Positions 30,025 to 40,175 of a DNA stretch of 54,430 nt are shown here, piece after piece; within the stretch, counting starts at the first letter, position 1; each line of letters begins with the position of its first letter. The notes under the pieces were generated by a model. The model searched no databases. It saw only the letters and a list, made by a program, of their open reading frames with translations, and was not told the DNA's origin. The DNA is from an uncultured Gammaproteobacteria bacterium (lineage in GTDB: Bacteria; Pseudomonadota; Gammaproteobacteria; Steroidobacterales; XN24): positions 1 to 54,430 of the forward strand of contig CALDWW010000075.1 of NCBI GenBank assembly GCA_937924335.1, written 5' to 3'. Both the position numbers and the translations under genes were made by a program.

Positions 30025-30783
30025 GTGTCCAGGATACCCAGAGTCTTGGTAGATGCGGAGTTGTTCGAGGGCGCGTGTGTCATCGCCAGCGACTCGACGA
30101 CCCGGCATCTGACGCGTGTACTGCGACTCAAGGCCGGCGCGGCGATCGGCGTCTTCGATGGTCGCGGTCGCGAGCACTCGGCCCGGATCGAATCCTGCGA
30201 GAGCAAGCGGGCCCGAATCAGGCTGGGTCCCGCGACCTCTGCAGTCCCGGAATCACCGGCGCGGATAACGCTGCTACAGGGCATCAGTCGCGGCGAGCGA
30301 ATGGATCTCGTGGTTCAGAAAACGACCGAACTTGGAGTCGCCTGCATACACCCGGTCTTCATGGAGCGAAGCGTAGTCAAGCTCGACGAGAAGCGGTCAC
30401 AGCGCAAGCTTGACCATTGGCGGTCGGTCGCCCTTTCCGCATGCGAGCAGTGCGGCCGGGCCACCCTCCCCGATGTCCTGGCACCGGCACCGCTGCGATG
30501 TGCTCTGGAGTCCATCGAGCCGGGTGGCGTGCGCGTCCTTCTCGATCCACTGGGAGACGCGGAATTGCCCGCCAGCCCCGAGGCGGAATGCAGCATCGTA
30601 TTGCTGATCGGCCCGGAGGGTGGCCTGTCGGAAGGAGAGCGGCAGTTGGCGGGTGCAACGGGATTCAGATCCCTGGCGGTTGGCCCGAGGATCTTGCGGA
30701 CAGAAACGGCCGCGATTGCAGCAGTCACCCTGATACAGAGTCGCTGGGGCGACCTCAGCGCCAGTGGTGCTCCGCCTCGGTGA
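30025..30783 (+). CDS. rsmE: 16S rRNA (uracil1498-N3)-methyltransferase
   Basis: The 252-residue SPOUT-family methyltransferase has an N-terminal PUA-like part (HLTRVLRLKAG) and the knotted SAM site LLIGPEGGLSEGE followed by LGPRILRTETA-type sequence (here VGPRILRTETA). GTG start, 27 bases after bioA. Its 3' end overlaps the convergent CheW-like gene by 29 bases. The bioA-rsmE-chp order is also known from Pseudomonas aeruginosa. Confidence 0.94.
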   Translation: MSRIPRVLVDAELFEGACVIASDSTTRHLTRVLRLKAGAAIGVFDGRGREHSARIESCESKRARIRLGPATSAVPESPARITLLQGISRGERMDLVVQKTTELGVACIHPVFMERSVVKLDEKRSQRKLDHWRSVALSACEQCGRATLPDVLAPAPLRCALESIEPGGVRVLLDPLGDAELPASPEAECSIVLLIGPEGGLSEGERQLAGATGFRSLAVGPRILRTETAAIAAVTLIQSRWGDLSASGAPPR

Positions 30784-31225
30784 GCATCTCCTCCAGGCGC
30801 CCGAGGTCGGGCACCAGTGGATACTCATTGACCATACGGATGCGGCAAATGACCGGCGCATCGTCAGACCAGTGTCTCTCGTCATCCGGGCCGATGACAT
30901 CCCTGCTGATGCGCACAAGCTGCGGCAGACCCTGGCTAAGAAGAGCGAAATGAGAACCGCGCAGGGAATAGGCACCATTGAATATCACCGCGCGCGTGCG
31001 GCTGACAATCTCGGGCACGTCCTGGCCGCAGGCGGCTTCCAGAGAGACCAACGGCACCTCGCGACCCTTCCATCCGACGCGACCGATCAGCCAACCCGGC
31101 CCGCTCTCAAGAAGGTGCAGCTGCCCCAGACCGGCGACCTCCGTGACGCAGACGCGAGGCACGATCATCCGCGTTTCCGCAATCGGCACTAGCAGGCTGT
31201 AGAGCTCCTCGGTGACGTCAGTCAT
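30755..31225 (-). CDS. chpC: CheW-like coupling protein (ChpC-like)
   Basis: The 156-residue protein is a single CheW domain (RMIVPRVCVTEVAG, GWLIGRVGWKGREVPLVSLE). It overlaps the chpA stop by eight bases and is the last gene of the Chp series. In P. aeruginosa the CheW-like chpC follows chpA and chpB; here there is no chpB between them. It probably links a receptor to ChpA or modulates the array. Confidence 0.8.
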   Translation of the reverse strand: MTDVTEELYSLLVPIAETRMIVPRVCVTEVAGLGQLHLLESGPGWLIGRVGWKGREVPLVSLEAACGQDVPEIVSRTRAVIFNGAYSLRGSHFALLSQGLPQLVRISRDVIGPDDERHWSDDAPVICRIRMVNEYPLVPDLGRLEEMLTEAEHHWR

Positions 31226-34200
31226 TGCTCCCCCGGGGAGAAATGTCGCCCGTCAGGGCCTCTATCGCGTTCAGTAGTTCATTCTCCTGGTAAGGCTTAC
31301 CAAGATAGTCATCCACGCCGCTCTCAATAGCGCGGGACCGGTGCTTCTGCCCCACCCGGGACGTGATCATGACGATAGGGATGTTCTTCAGGCGCGGATC
31401 GTTGCGGACGTGAGTGGCGACCTCGTAACCATCCATGCGCGGCATTTCGATATCCAGCAGCATGATGTCCGGCCGATACTCCTGGAGCAGAGCGACCGCG
31501 TCCACTCCGTCCTTTGCGGTGATCACTCTCATTCCATTACGTTCCAGCAGGCGCTCGGTGACACGCCGGACGGTTATTGAGTCGTCGACCACCATGACGA
31601 ACTTGCGGTGGTCCCGGAACTCCGCTTCCTCCGGAGTTGGGACGACGGTCTCCTGCTCGGGGCGCGACCTGATGAGGGCGGCGGCGTCCAGAATCACCAC
31701 GATGCTGCCATCGCCGAGTATGGTCGCACCACTTATACCGGCGATCCCCTTCAGCTGAGGGCCCAGGGTCTTCACGACAATCTCGCGAGATCCCAGCATG
31801 TCGTCGGTCAGGAGCGCAGTCGATCTGTCGCCGGCGCGCACCAGGATAACCGGCACATTGGCATCGCCTTCAGGCAAAGCCCCTGCCTGCCCGTCCACCA
31901 GGGTCGCCAGGTGTCGGAAATGGTAGTCCCGGTCGCCATACCGGAATGGCGTCGGACCCTCGGCAAGATGTTTGGAGATCTCGCTGGCGGGCAGGCGGAC
32001 CACCCCCTCCACCGTCGGCAGCGGCAACGCAAACAACTCGTCTCCGCTCTGGACTATCAGCGCCTGGGTGATCGCCCGGGTATACGGGATTCGGATCAGG
32101 AAACGGGTCCCCGCGTCCTCCCGTGTCTCTATCTGCAGTGAGCCTCCGACCTCGCGCATGGCGGTCGCCACCACATCCATTCCGACGCCGCGCCCTGCCG
32201 ATTGCGTCAACTCGGCTGCAGTACTGAACCCGGGTTTGAGGATGAGTTCAGCAGCCGCGTCGGTGGAGACCTGTTCGCCGGGATCGATGAGATTCTGCAG
32301 TTCTGCACGGCGGCGGATCGCCGCCAGATCGAGTCCGCCGCCGTCGTCTCCGACGTCGATGATCATTTCGGCGCCCTCACGGCGCAGATTAATGTCGATC
32401 CGCCCTACCGGATTCTTGCCACGGGACTCACGCAGTTCGCGGTTCTCGATACCGTGGATCACTGCGTTCCTCAGCAGATGCTCGAAGGCCGGAACCACCC
32501 GCTCCATGACCTGTCGATCGAGCTCGCTCGTCCCCCCCTGTATGTGCAGTTCTGCGTCTTTTCCGGATTCCCGAGCCGCTTGTCGGACAATGCGATTCAG
32601 CCGCTGGGCGTGACGGCTGAAAGGCACCATGCGGGTGCGCATCAGACCGTCCTGCAACTCAGATATCACGCGCGACTGCTGCGTCAACAGTGTCTCCGCA
32701 TCGCGCGCCTGCTCACGCAGCAGACTCTGCAGACTGCCGACATCGCTCGCCGTCTCCGCCAAAGCGCGGGACAGCTGCTGGATCATGGAGTACCGATCCA
32801 TCTCTAACGGATCGAAGTCCTCGCGACGCGGCAGCCGCTCGTGGTGGCGGTGGAGGATCTGGGCTTCCGTCTCCATCTCGAACTTGCGTAGCTGGTCACG
32901 TAGTCTGACCACCGTCTGGCTGAGCTCTTCGAGATTGAACTCGATCGAGCCCACCTGCTGCTCGAGTCGCGACCTGAAGATACTGACCTCGCCCGCGCTG
33001 TTGAGCAGAGATTCGAGCAGATCTGCATCCACTCGCGCGACTTCCGGACGCGAAAATGCCGGATGCGACATGGTGAGCGCCGCGGCCTGCTCATCCGCTG
33101 ACGGCGGCGGGACTGCCGCTGCCGCCGGCGGCACCTCCGCTTCAGGCAGCGGCCCCTCTTCAAGCGCGGGCTCGGCCGGCGCGGCCGCGGCTTCGACCTC
33201 TTCCGGCGCAGGCAGCTCGGCAGGCAGCGGCCAGGGGACCGCTCTCTGCTGAGGCGCGGATGCGGCGGGAGGCAGGACCTCTGCGGGCGGATGTTCCGGA
33301 ACCGGCTCAAACTCTTCCTCGGCCTGAACGCCCGGCGTGGCCCAGTGTATGGCTCGAAGCTCCGCCGCTGCCGCCGGCGGCGGCATGAATTCCGCCGGCA
33401 TGAGTGGCGCCGGTCGCTCGATCTGGATTTCTTCGAGAGCTGGCTCCTCTGCTTCCGCGACCGGTTCTTCCTCGGCAGCTTCCTCGAGGAACTCCGCTTC
33501 GGGCTCCGCGGTAGCGGCCTCCGCCTCTTCTGCTTCCGCGGCCGGGATTTCCTCGGCAGCCTCCTGGGGCAACTCCGCTTCCGGCTCCGCAGTGGCGGCT
33601 TCCGCCTCCTCCGCTTCCGTAACCGGGACTTCCTCGGCGGCCCCCTCGGCCAGCTCCACGGCGGCAGCTTCGGGCTCGGGCTCCTCCAGCGGTGCTCCGG
33701 AGATGGCACCATCTATGCGCGAAAGCAGAGCATCAGGTGGTAATGGAGACTGCCCACTCTGCACGACTTCTCTCATATGGTGGAGCTCATCCAGCGCCTG
33801 CTGCATAAGACTGCCGACGGCTTCCGTTGTCTCCAGTCTGCCTTCGGCCAACGCCTCCACAACACTCTCTAGTCGATGACTCAAGTCGCCCATCACCATG
33901 ATGCCGGCTAGCCTGGCACCGCCCTTGAGCGTGTGCAGGTGTCTTTGCAACTCAGCCAGCCGCTCGCCGGCAGCGGGCTGCTGGCGCCAGACAGAAAGCG
34001 CCGCATCGGCCTCCTCCAGCAACTCGGAAGCCTCCTCGTAGAAGATGGCAGCGATCTCCGGATCGATGTCGAGTGGCTCGTGAGCGACCGGCGCCTTGAC
34101 CGGCTCCGGCCCGATTGCCGCTTCCTCCGATTCTTCCGGTCCCTCCTGGTCGAGCGGTATCAGTTCGATCTCCGCACCGGGTTCCTCCGTCGCGAACTCA

Positions 34201-37040
34201 GGCTCACCGGTTTCGGCCGGCTCCGCGACCTCCGCCTCTCCCGCGGCCTCCGCACGCAGAACGTGCTCGGAGTACTCCAGCTCAAGCCCCGCGACCAGAT
34301 CGGTAACGTCCGCGGACGGAGGCCGGCCCTCCCGAATGTCCTGGATGATCTTCGTAATCGAGTCGGCAGCTGACCGGCACAGATCCAGGGCCGCATCGCT
34401 AAGTCCGGCGCTGTCACCATGCAGGCGACGGATCAACTGATTCAACGGCGCGGCGATAGCGACCGCCGGCACTACGCCAGCCATGTTTGCGCTGCCGCTC
34501 AGGGTGTGGCACGCCCGGTGGAGTTCCTCGGTCACCTCGTGAGGCGGGGACTGGTCCTCACGCGACAACAGATACTGCTGCAGCGTCTCCAGGTGGCCGG
34601 AGGCCTCCTTGGTAAAGATATCCCGCAGGATGGGGTCCATCTCCCCGCCGGCTCCCTCAGCAACGATCTCCTCGCCGGCCAGCGTCTTGCCGAGCATCTC
34701 TTCGGCTTCTGGCCGTGCTTCAGCGAATGCGTTGGCCTGCTCCACGTATGCAGCAACGTCGATCTCGGGCGCACGCCCAGACTCGAGTTGCTCGACCAGG
34801 GATGGCACGGCCTCGATCGCCCGCGCCAGGAAGCTTGCGATCGACTCTGTGCGTTCCAGTGTCCCGGAGAGAATCCGGTTGAGGAGATTCTCGATCGACC
34901 AGCCGAATTCCCCGATCAGTTCGGCGCCAACCATGCGCCCACTGCCCTTCAGGGTATGGAACTGCCGGCGCACTTCGGTCAGCGCCTCCTCATCGCCATC
35001 GGCCTGCCAGGACGGGAAGCGGGCCGCCATCGTCTCCGCCAGTTCGCCGGCTTCTTCGATAAACAGCTCCAGAAGCTCCGGATCGATACGACCAGCCTGC
35101 GGCCCGATACGTGGCGGCGGAGGTGGAGGCGCGGCCGCTTCCTCGGCCAATGACTCTTCGGTCGGCGTCACTGGCGTCGGCGCCTCAGGCAGGCCCTCAT
35201 CCAGTCGCGGCATGATCCGGGTACGATCATCATCCGCCGAGGGGATGCCCTCGGACTCGCGCAGCATGGCCGCCAGGTTGACGGTCTCCGCTCCCTCACC
35301 TATGGCGGCCGAAGGCGGAATGACCGGCTCGCGTGGAATCGCATCGAGTGCTGCCAGGCATCCTTCCGCGTTGTCCAGCATATACATCGGATCGCTGCGT
35401 CCGCTCTGGATCGTCTCCATGTAGAACTCGATGCTGACGATCGCGTCCGCAAGACGGTCCAGGGCCGGCTGCGACGGCACTGCATCGCCGATGGCCAGCC
35501 ATCGACGGATGTTGCTTCCTACTCTCTCGATCGCCGCCACGGCGCGGCTACGATCCAGCATCACAAGGCCAGCCGTCACGCCGCGCAACAGGAAGGGCAC
35601 CTCGTCGAGTACGTGCGGCTCCAGAGGCGCCTCCAGCGCCTGAACGATCGCGTCCTTAACCCGGTCGAGGTTGATGATGCACTCGCGTAGCACCGCCGAA
35701 GTCACTTCCTCGAAATCACGAAGCGACTCGATCTCGGCAAGGTCCTCGGCATCTTCGGCCGCCTCCCCTTGCTCGACGATCAGGCCGACGAGCTGGTTGT
35801 CGAGATTGTCTTCTACTTCGATCAGGGTTGTGGCGATCGCCAGCAATGTGTCTTCGTCGGGCGAACCGTCCCCTTCGACGATGTCGCGCAGGTGGGTTGT
35901 CTGCGCCTGCACGGCATCTTTCAGGCCACCCAGCCCCAACACCCCGAGCGTGTCGCCGATCTTCTTCAACAAGTCGAGCTGGGAAGCCAGTTCGTCCAGC
36001 CTTGTCATACCGGTGCGGACGAAGATATCCAGCACGTCCTTTACACGCGTCAGGTCCTCCCGAATCGCGGCGCCAACCGTCTGCATCAGCTTGACGCTCG
36101 GCGCGGACAGGCTGTCCCGGGCGTCCTCCAGGTCGTCCTGGAGCGGAATCAGATCGGCAAGGCTGAATGACTTGCGGATGTCCGCGATCCGCTTGCCTTC
36201 ATTCGTGGCGCGGGCGGCATAGAACAGCAGGCTGTTGATGAGCTCGAATGGTGGATCGGCCTCCACCGCGCGTTCGCCCTCGTCGACCAGCCGGCGCATC
36301 TGGAGGTCTACCTGCCCGAGCAGACGCTTGACGGATGCGTTGCTCTCCAGCCCGCCCTGTCGCAATGCCTCGATGACGCCTGCCGTGATCCACCACAGCT
36401 GAAAACAGCGATCCTCGGAAGAAGCATCCTCCAGCGCGCCTACAACATCTGCCATGGCGGCGAGGCTGCTATCGGGACTGACACCGCGGATCCAGCCAAT
36501 CAGCGCAGACTGGTACTGAGCCCGCAATCGCCGCGCCCGACTGCGGAGGCTCTGCCCTGGCGGCAGTGAAATTGCGCGTCGGGCGGCAGCAAAATTCCGG
36601 TCGGCCGGCAGATTCAGAAGAACCAGCGTGTTTTCCGACAGCAGAGGCTGACCTCGAGCCGCGCGCAAGTCGTTCAACAGCGGCAGCAGGACCAGCGGGA
36701 TGTCCGCTCCACCGCTTATGACCCGTTCCATATATGCGGGAAGCTGGACCATCGCCCGGGTTAGCGCATCGAGCCCTTCTGCTCGGCGCTGAGCGTTGGT
36801 CGGGTCCTCGAGCAGGCAGTTGGCGACCAGCTCCATCTCGTAGGCGAGCAGCGCCCCCCCTTCAACCTCGGACAGCTTCAGCGCACCGTGCGCCTGGTGC
36901 AGTCGTTCCCCGCATCGGGACAACGAGGAACTGTTCTCGGGCCGCTCAATGTAGTCCTCCAGGAACTGCCTGGCTTCCTGCAGCGTGGTGGCCAGTTCAT
37001 CGTTGACCCAGACGATCGTCTGTGAAACTGCGTCACTCAT
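31218..37040 (-). CDS. chpA: ChpA/PilL: multi-Hpt CheA-type histidine kinase with receiver domain
   Basis: This 1940-residue hybrid kinase controls type IV pilus motility. In order: a FimL-like N-terminal region with a degenerate Hpt (His51 in HGALK); Hpt domains with His695 (HTLKGSG), His845 (HTLSGSA, Lys replaced by Ser) and His1036 (HTLKGGA); an Ala/Pro/Glu-rich linker (about 1100-1375) with tandem repeats; a CheA dimerisation helix pair; the ATPase domain (N box LLRNAVIHGIEN, DVGDDGGGLD, GRGVGMDVV); a CheW domain; and a C-terminal receiver with Asp1863. It lies 35 bases after pilJ. Confidence 0.95.
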   Translation of the reverse strand: MSDAVSQTIVWVNDELATTLQEARQFLEDYIERPENSSSLSRCGERLHQAHGALKLSEVEGGALLAYEMELVANCLLEDPTNAQRRAEGLDALTRAMVQLPAYMERVISGGADIPLVLLPLLNDLRAARGQPLLSENTLVLLNLPADRNFAAARRAISLPPGQSLRSRARRLRAQYQSALIGWIRGVSPDSSLAAMADVVGALEDASSEDRCFQLWWITAGVIEALRQGGLESNASVKRLLGQVDLQMRRLVDEGERAVEADPPFELINSLLFYAARATNEGKRIADIRKSFSLADLIPLQDDLEDARDSLSAPSVKLMQTVGAAIREDLTRVKDVLDIFVRTGMTRLDELASQLDLLKKIGDTLGVLGLGGLKDAVQAQTTHLRDIVEGDGSPDEDTLLAIATTLIEVEDNLDNQLVGLIVEQGEAAEDAEDLAEIESLRDFEEVTSAVLRECIINLDRVKDAIVQALEAPLEPHVLDEVPFLLRGVTAGLVMLDRSRAVAAIERVGSNIRRWLAIGDAVPSQPALDRLADAIVSIEFYMETIQSGRSDPMYMLDNAEGCLAALDAIPREPVIPPSAAIGEGAETVNLAAMLRESEGIPSADDDRTRIMPRLDEGLPEAPTPVTPTEESLAEEAAAPPPPPPRIGPQAGRIDPELLELFIEEAGELAETMAARFPSWQADGDEEALTEVRRQFHTLKGSGRMVGAELIGEFGWSIENLLNRILSGTLERTESIASFLARAIEAVPSLVEQLESGRAPEIDVAAYVEQANAFAEARPEAEEMLGKTLAGEEIVAEGAGGEMDPILRDIFTKEASGHLETLQQYLLSREDQSPPHEVTEELHRACHTLSGSANMAGVVPAVAIAAPLNQLIRRLHGDSAGLSDAALDLCRSAADSITKIIQDIREGRPPSADVTDLVAGLELEYSEHVLRAEAAGEAEVAEPAETGEPEFATEEPGAEIELIPLDQEGPEESEEAAIGPEPVKAPVAHEPLDIDPEIAAIFYEEASELLEEADAALSVWRQQPAAGERLAELQRHLHTLKGGARLAGIMVMGDLSHRLESVVEALAEGRLETTEAVGSLMQQALDELHHMREVVQSGQSPLPPDALLSRIDGAISGAPLEEPEPEAAAVELAEGAAEEVPVTEAEEAEAATAEPEAELPQEAAEEIPAAEAEEAEAATAEPEAEFLEEAAEEEPVAEAEEPALEEIQIERPAPLMPAEFMPPPAAAAELRAIHWATPGVQAEEEFEPVPEHPPAEVLPPAASAPQQRAVPWPLPAELPAPEEVEAAAAPAEPALEEGPLPEAEVPPAAAAVPPPSADEQAAALTMSHPAFSRPEVARVDADLLESLLNSAGEVSIFRSRLEQQVGSIEFNLEELSQTVVRLRDQLRKFEMETEAQILHRHHERLPRREDFDPLEMDRYSMIQQLSRALAETASDVGSLQSLLREQARDAETLLTQQSRVISELQDGLMRTRMVPFSRHAQRLNRIVRQAARESGKDAELHIQGGTSELDRQVMERVVPAFEHLLRNAVIHGIENRELRESRGKNPVGRIDINLRREGAEMIIDVGDDGGGLDLAAIRRRAELQNLIDPGEQVSTDAAAELILKPGFSTAAELTQSAGRGVGMDVVATAMREVGGSLQIETREDAGTRFLIRIPYTRAITQALIVQSGDELFALPLPTVEGVVRLPASEISKHLAEGPTPFRYGDRDYHFRHLATLVDGQAGALPEGDANVPVILVRAGDRSTALLTDDMLGSREIVVKTLGPQLKGIAGISGATILGDGSIVVILDAAALIRSRPEQETVVPTPEEAEFRDHRKFVMVVDDSITVRRVTERLLERNGMRVITAKDGVDAVALLQEYRPDIMLLDIEMPRMDGYEVATHVRNDPRLKNIPIVMITSRVGQKHRSRAIESGVDDYLGKPYQENELLNAIEALTGDISPRGSND
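33437..33651. repeat. About 2.6 copies of an 81-base in-frame tandem repeat in chpA
   Basis: Two copies with an 81-base period begin at 33490 and 33571, and a partial copy precedes them from about 33437. Each full copy encodes 27 residues of the pattern EAEEAEAATAEPEAE plus a variable part, in the linker between the last Hpt domain and the kinase core. The copies differ at many third positions but keep the reading frame, so the repeat is under protein-level constraint or is old. Confidence 0.85.
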
Positions 37041-37075
37041 GCTTCAATGTCGCCGCGCCTGCTGGCCTGCCGGCT

Positions 37076-39106
37076 TCAGGCGCTGGCGGAACGAGCGTCG
37101 TCCGCCTCCTGGAATGACTTTGGAAACTCCGGCTGATGCTTACGCCCGGTGGACTCCGGCAGCCTGAAACCGGCCACGGAGTTGCGCAGCTGAGCCGCGA
37201 GATCTGCGAGCTTGCCGATCGACTCGGAGGTCGCCCCCGTCGCCTCGGCAGTCTGTGAACTGACTTCTCTAAGCACGCCCATATTGCGGGTGATATCCGC
37301 CGCGGCCGTCGCCTGCTCGTGCGCCGTGCCGCTGATGTTCTGCACCAGATTCGCGATCTGATTGGAGACACTTTCTATCTCGTCGAGAGCGGCACCCGCA
37401 TTCTCGGCCAGCAGGGCGCCACCAACGACGTCGGTCGTGCTGCGCTCCATGGACACCACTGCCTCATTGGTATCGGACTGGATTGTCTTGACGAGCACCT
37501 CGATCTGCCTGGTAGCGTTGGCCGAGCGCTCCGCGAGACGCTGGACCTCGTCCGCGACAACTGCGAAACCGCGGCCCGCCTCTCCTGCCATTGAAGCCTG
37601 GATCGACGCGTTCAGAGCGAGGATGTTGGTCTGCTCGGCAATGTCGTTAATGAGCTCGACAATGTTGCCGATCTCCTGGGAGCTCTCGCCAAGGCGTTTT
37701 ATCCTCTTCGAGGTGTCCTGGATCGTCTCGCGAATCGTGTTCATACCCTCGATAGTGCGGCGGACCGCTTCCCCACCCTTGTGAGCGACATCGACTGAAT
37801 GACGTGCCACGTCCGCAGAGCGTTCGGAGTCACCCGAGACCGCTTCCACGGATGCGGCCATCCGCGCCACCGACTCTGTTGCATCGGCCACCTGTTTCGA
37901 CTGCGTCTCGCTGGCCTGCGCCAGATGGCCCGACGTCGCCTGGGTCTGGCGAGCTGCACCGTCGATGTTTATCGCCGTGTCATTGATGGTGGTAACCAGT
38001 TCCCGCAACGCCTCGATCGCATAGTTGATCGAATCCGCGATGGCCCCCGTTATGTCTTCCGTCACAGTGGCCTGCACAGTCAGATCGCCGTCCGCCAGGC
38101 TGCCGAGTTCGTCCAGCAACCTGAGGATCGCTGCCTGGTTTCGCTCGTTCTGACGGGCCTGTCGCTCAGCCGCCCGCCGCGTATCCTCGCCAGAGAAGCT
38201 CAGCCCCGCGACGACCAGTCCAACCAGTAGAGCCATACCCAGGAGCACGAAGCCGACCCGGTAATCCCGCAGTTTCAACGGACCGATAGACATGCCGCCG
38301 GCTGATTCGCCGCCTGCTCTGGAGACCTCGTCAACCACCTTAGCGGCCAGTCCGGGGACGGAGTCAGCGATCTGCGCCGACGCGGACACGCGCGTCGCAC
38401 CGGCGACAGCCGCAACCACTGCATCGCTGAGCAGCCGATACTGTGTCGTCATGGCGGTCACGCTCTCGTCGCCCACCTGGGCCGCGACCGAAGCGATGCC
38501 AAGCGTTTCATCTTCCCCGGCAAGGCCAAGCACGATCCGGCCGAGTCGCAGTTCGTCGTCTCCTGCCAGGCGTGACCTCACATCCGGATCGCCGATGCCG
38601 GCCGCGATAGCCGCAACCTGCTCGACGATACGCTCGGTCAGCGCGGCACCTTCCTGGGCCGCGGTTGCGCTGCCCCCCTGGGTGTTCTCTGCGACCGCGG
38701 ACAGGCTGGCAACCAGTGACATGCCTGACTGCGACGCATCGGTGCTGGCGCTGCCTGCTGCGATCACGTACTGGCGGCTGGCAGCCAACTTCTCTGTCGC
38801 CTCCATCAAGGGAACGAAAGCTGCCGGGCGGCCGTCCGCGGGCAAGGCCGAATTGGCGGCGCGCGCGGCGGAGACCGCATTCTCGAGAGCGGAAAATCCG
38901 GCGCTGCCGGTATCGACCAGACTGCTGGCCGCAGCCGCAACGCTGCCGGCGGCTGCCTTCAATTCAGATTGCTGTTGCGCGGCTCTCTGCGCCCCCTGGT
39001 TGGCCTGGAATGCGTAGAACAGACTTGCTCCAGCCAATACCAGGAGCACAACCAGCAGGATGCCCCCCAAAGGAAGCCACTTCGCGCCGGATCTCTTTTC
39101 GTCCAT
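37076..39106 (-). CDS. pilJ: PilJ methyl-accepting chemotaxis receptor
   Basis: The 676-residue receptor has a membrane helix at about residues 12-32, a periplasmic part of Ala/Ser-rich helices including PilJ-type repeats, a second membrane helix near 280-300, a HAMP-like stretch and a cytoplasmic signalling domain with the conserved hairpin tip (EQTNILALNASIQASMAG). It senses surface or pilus signals for the ChpA kinase. The C-terminus lacks an NWETF-like tether for CheR or CheB, and no cheR or cheB gene is in the cluster. Confidence 0.93.
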   Translation of the reverse strand: MDEKRSGAKWLPLGGILLVVLLVLAGASLFYAFQANQGAQRAAQQQSELKAAAGSVAAAASSLVDTGSAGFSALENAVSAARAANSALPADGRPAAFVPLMEATEKLAASRQYVIAAGSASTDASQSGMSLVASLSAVAENTQGGSATAAQEGAALTERIVEQVAAIAAGIGDPDVRSRLAGDDELRLGRIVLGLAGEDETLGIASVAAQVGDESVTAMTTQYRLLSDAVVAAVAGATRVSASAQIADSVPGLAAKVVDEVSRAGGESAGGMSIGPLKLRDYRVGFVLLGMALLVGLVVAGLSFSGEDTRRAAERQARQNERNQAAILRLLDELGSLADGDLTVQATVTEDITGAIADSINYAIEALRELVTTINDTAINIDGAARQTQATSGHLAQASETQSKQVADATESVARMAASVEAVSGDSERSADVARHSVDVAHKGGEAVRRTIEGMNTIRETIQDTSKRIKRLGESSQEIGNIVELINDIAEQTNILALNASIQASMAGEAGRGFAVVADEVQRLAERSANATRQIEVLVKTIQSDTNEAVVSMERSTTDVVGGALLAENAGAALDEIESVSNQIANLVQNISGTAHEQATAAADITRNMGVLREVSSQTAEATGATSESIGKLADLAAQLRNSVAGFRLPESTGRKHQPEFPKSFQEADDARSASA

Positions 39107-39140
39107 TGTTTCCTACCCGAATGCAATTACTTGCCGGCGT

Positions 39141-39707
39141 CTATGCCGACAGTTGCCCCGCCTTCAAAAACTGCGGACTCTCAACGAGCGCCGCAAGGTC
39201 GAATACGGGCCAGTTGTCTGAGTCCTGTCGAAACGCTCCGCGAAGGTATCGTTCACATCGCAGGGCCGTGTCCGGTGCGTCCTTATTCCGATCGTCACCG
39301 GGAAATCTGCGGAATCCGAGGACCTCGTCTACCACCAGCCCGGCCGGGACATCGCGGTGATTGACCACGATCAGCCGGGTCTCGCGGCCTGACCGCGTGA
39401 CCGCGCCGCCGAGGAACGCCTGAAGATCGATCACCGGCAACAGCTGGCCTCGGACGTTGGCGAGCCCGGTCAGCCAGGATTTCGCACCCGGAATGCGGCT
39501 GACGGCGTCCGGATAGACCAGGACCTCCCGAACCTCATCGCGAGAGGAAACGAATACCTGTTCGCCAAGTCGGAACGCCATACCGATCCACTCGTGTTCC
39601 TCCTGGCCGATGCTGTCCTCGGCTGCCTGCATGCCAAACCGCTCCAGGGCCAGCAACAGATCGAACGGCTGCTCCCTGAGGTCGGCCAGCGCGGGAGCAT
39701 CAGCCAC
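39141..39707 (-). CDS. pilI: PilI CheW-like coupling protein
   Basis: A single CheW domain (GLANVRGQLLPVIDLQAFLGG) with a short N-terminal helix (ALADLREQPFDLLLALE) typical of PilI. It should couple PilJ to ChpA. The start is uncertain: GTG 39707 gives the usual PilI start and about 188 residues, while the ATG at 39767 adds 20 Arg/Cys-rich residues that do not look like the family; neither has a strong ribosome site. Downstream of pilH by 65 bases at most. Confidence 0.88.
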   Translation of the reverse strand: MADAPALADLREQPFDLLLALERFGMQAAEDSIGQEEHEWIGMAFRLGEQVFVSSRDEVREVLVYPDAVSRIPGAKSWLTGLANVRGQLLPVIDLQAFLGGAVTRSGRETRLIVVNHRDVPAGLVVDEVLGFRRFPGDDRNKDAPDTALRCERYLRGAFRQDSDNWPVFDLAALVESPQFLKAGQLSA

Positions 39708-39772
39708 GATCACACCCCGGCAAGATGAACTGCATCGCCGGCGGAGCGGCACACCCGCTTGCGGCATAGTGT

Positions 39773-40138
39773 TCAGTTTTCAAGCACCGACCTCACTTTG
39801 TCGACGAGCTGACTCTCGGTGACGGGTTTGACGATGTAGTCGGCCGCTCCCTGCCGCATCCCCCAGATGCGGTCGGTCTCGTCCCCCTTGGTCGTCACCA
39901 TCAACACCGGTATGCGCGCCGTATCCGGATCCCGGGCCAACTCTCGGGTCGCCTGAAACCCGTTCATCCCCGGCATGACGATGTCCATCAGGACGAGGTC
40001 CGGCTTCAGGGCTCTTGCCTTGTTGAGGCCCTCGGAGCCGTCCTCTGCCGCCTCGGTCTCGTAACCGTTGTTCTCCAGGTACTGGCGCATCACATGCACC
40101 TCTGTCGGAGAGTCATCGACGATCAGCACGAGAGCCAT
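39773..40138 (-). CDS. pilH: PilH response regulator (single receiver)
   Basis: The 121-residue receiver domain has the acidic pair IVDDS (Asp8, Asp9), phospho-acceptor Asp52 in VLMDIVMPGMNG, Thr in MVTTKG and Lys in VKPV. PilH and PilG are the two CheY-like outputs of the Chp system; PilH is thought to favour retraction or act as phosphate sink. The gene follows pilG by 37 bases. Confidence 0.92.
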   Translation of the reverse strand: MALVLIVDDSPTEVHVMRQYLENNGYETEAAEDGSEGLNKARALKPDLVLMDIVMPGMNGFQATRELARDPDTARIPVLMVTTKGDETDRIWGMRQGAADYIVKPVTESQLVDKVRSVLEN

Positions 40139-40175
40139 TATCCAGATCCTCCCTCAGGGCCGCGTCGCGGCCCGT

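Noticed and set aside
33340..33880. Long Ala/Ser/Gly-rich plus-strand frames opposite the ChpA linker
   Set aside because: They arise from the repetitive Ala/Glu/Pro codons of chpA read on the other strand.
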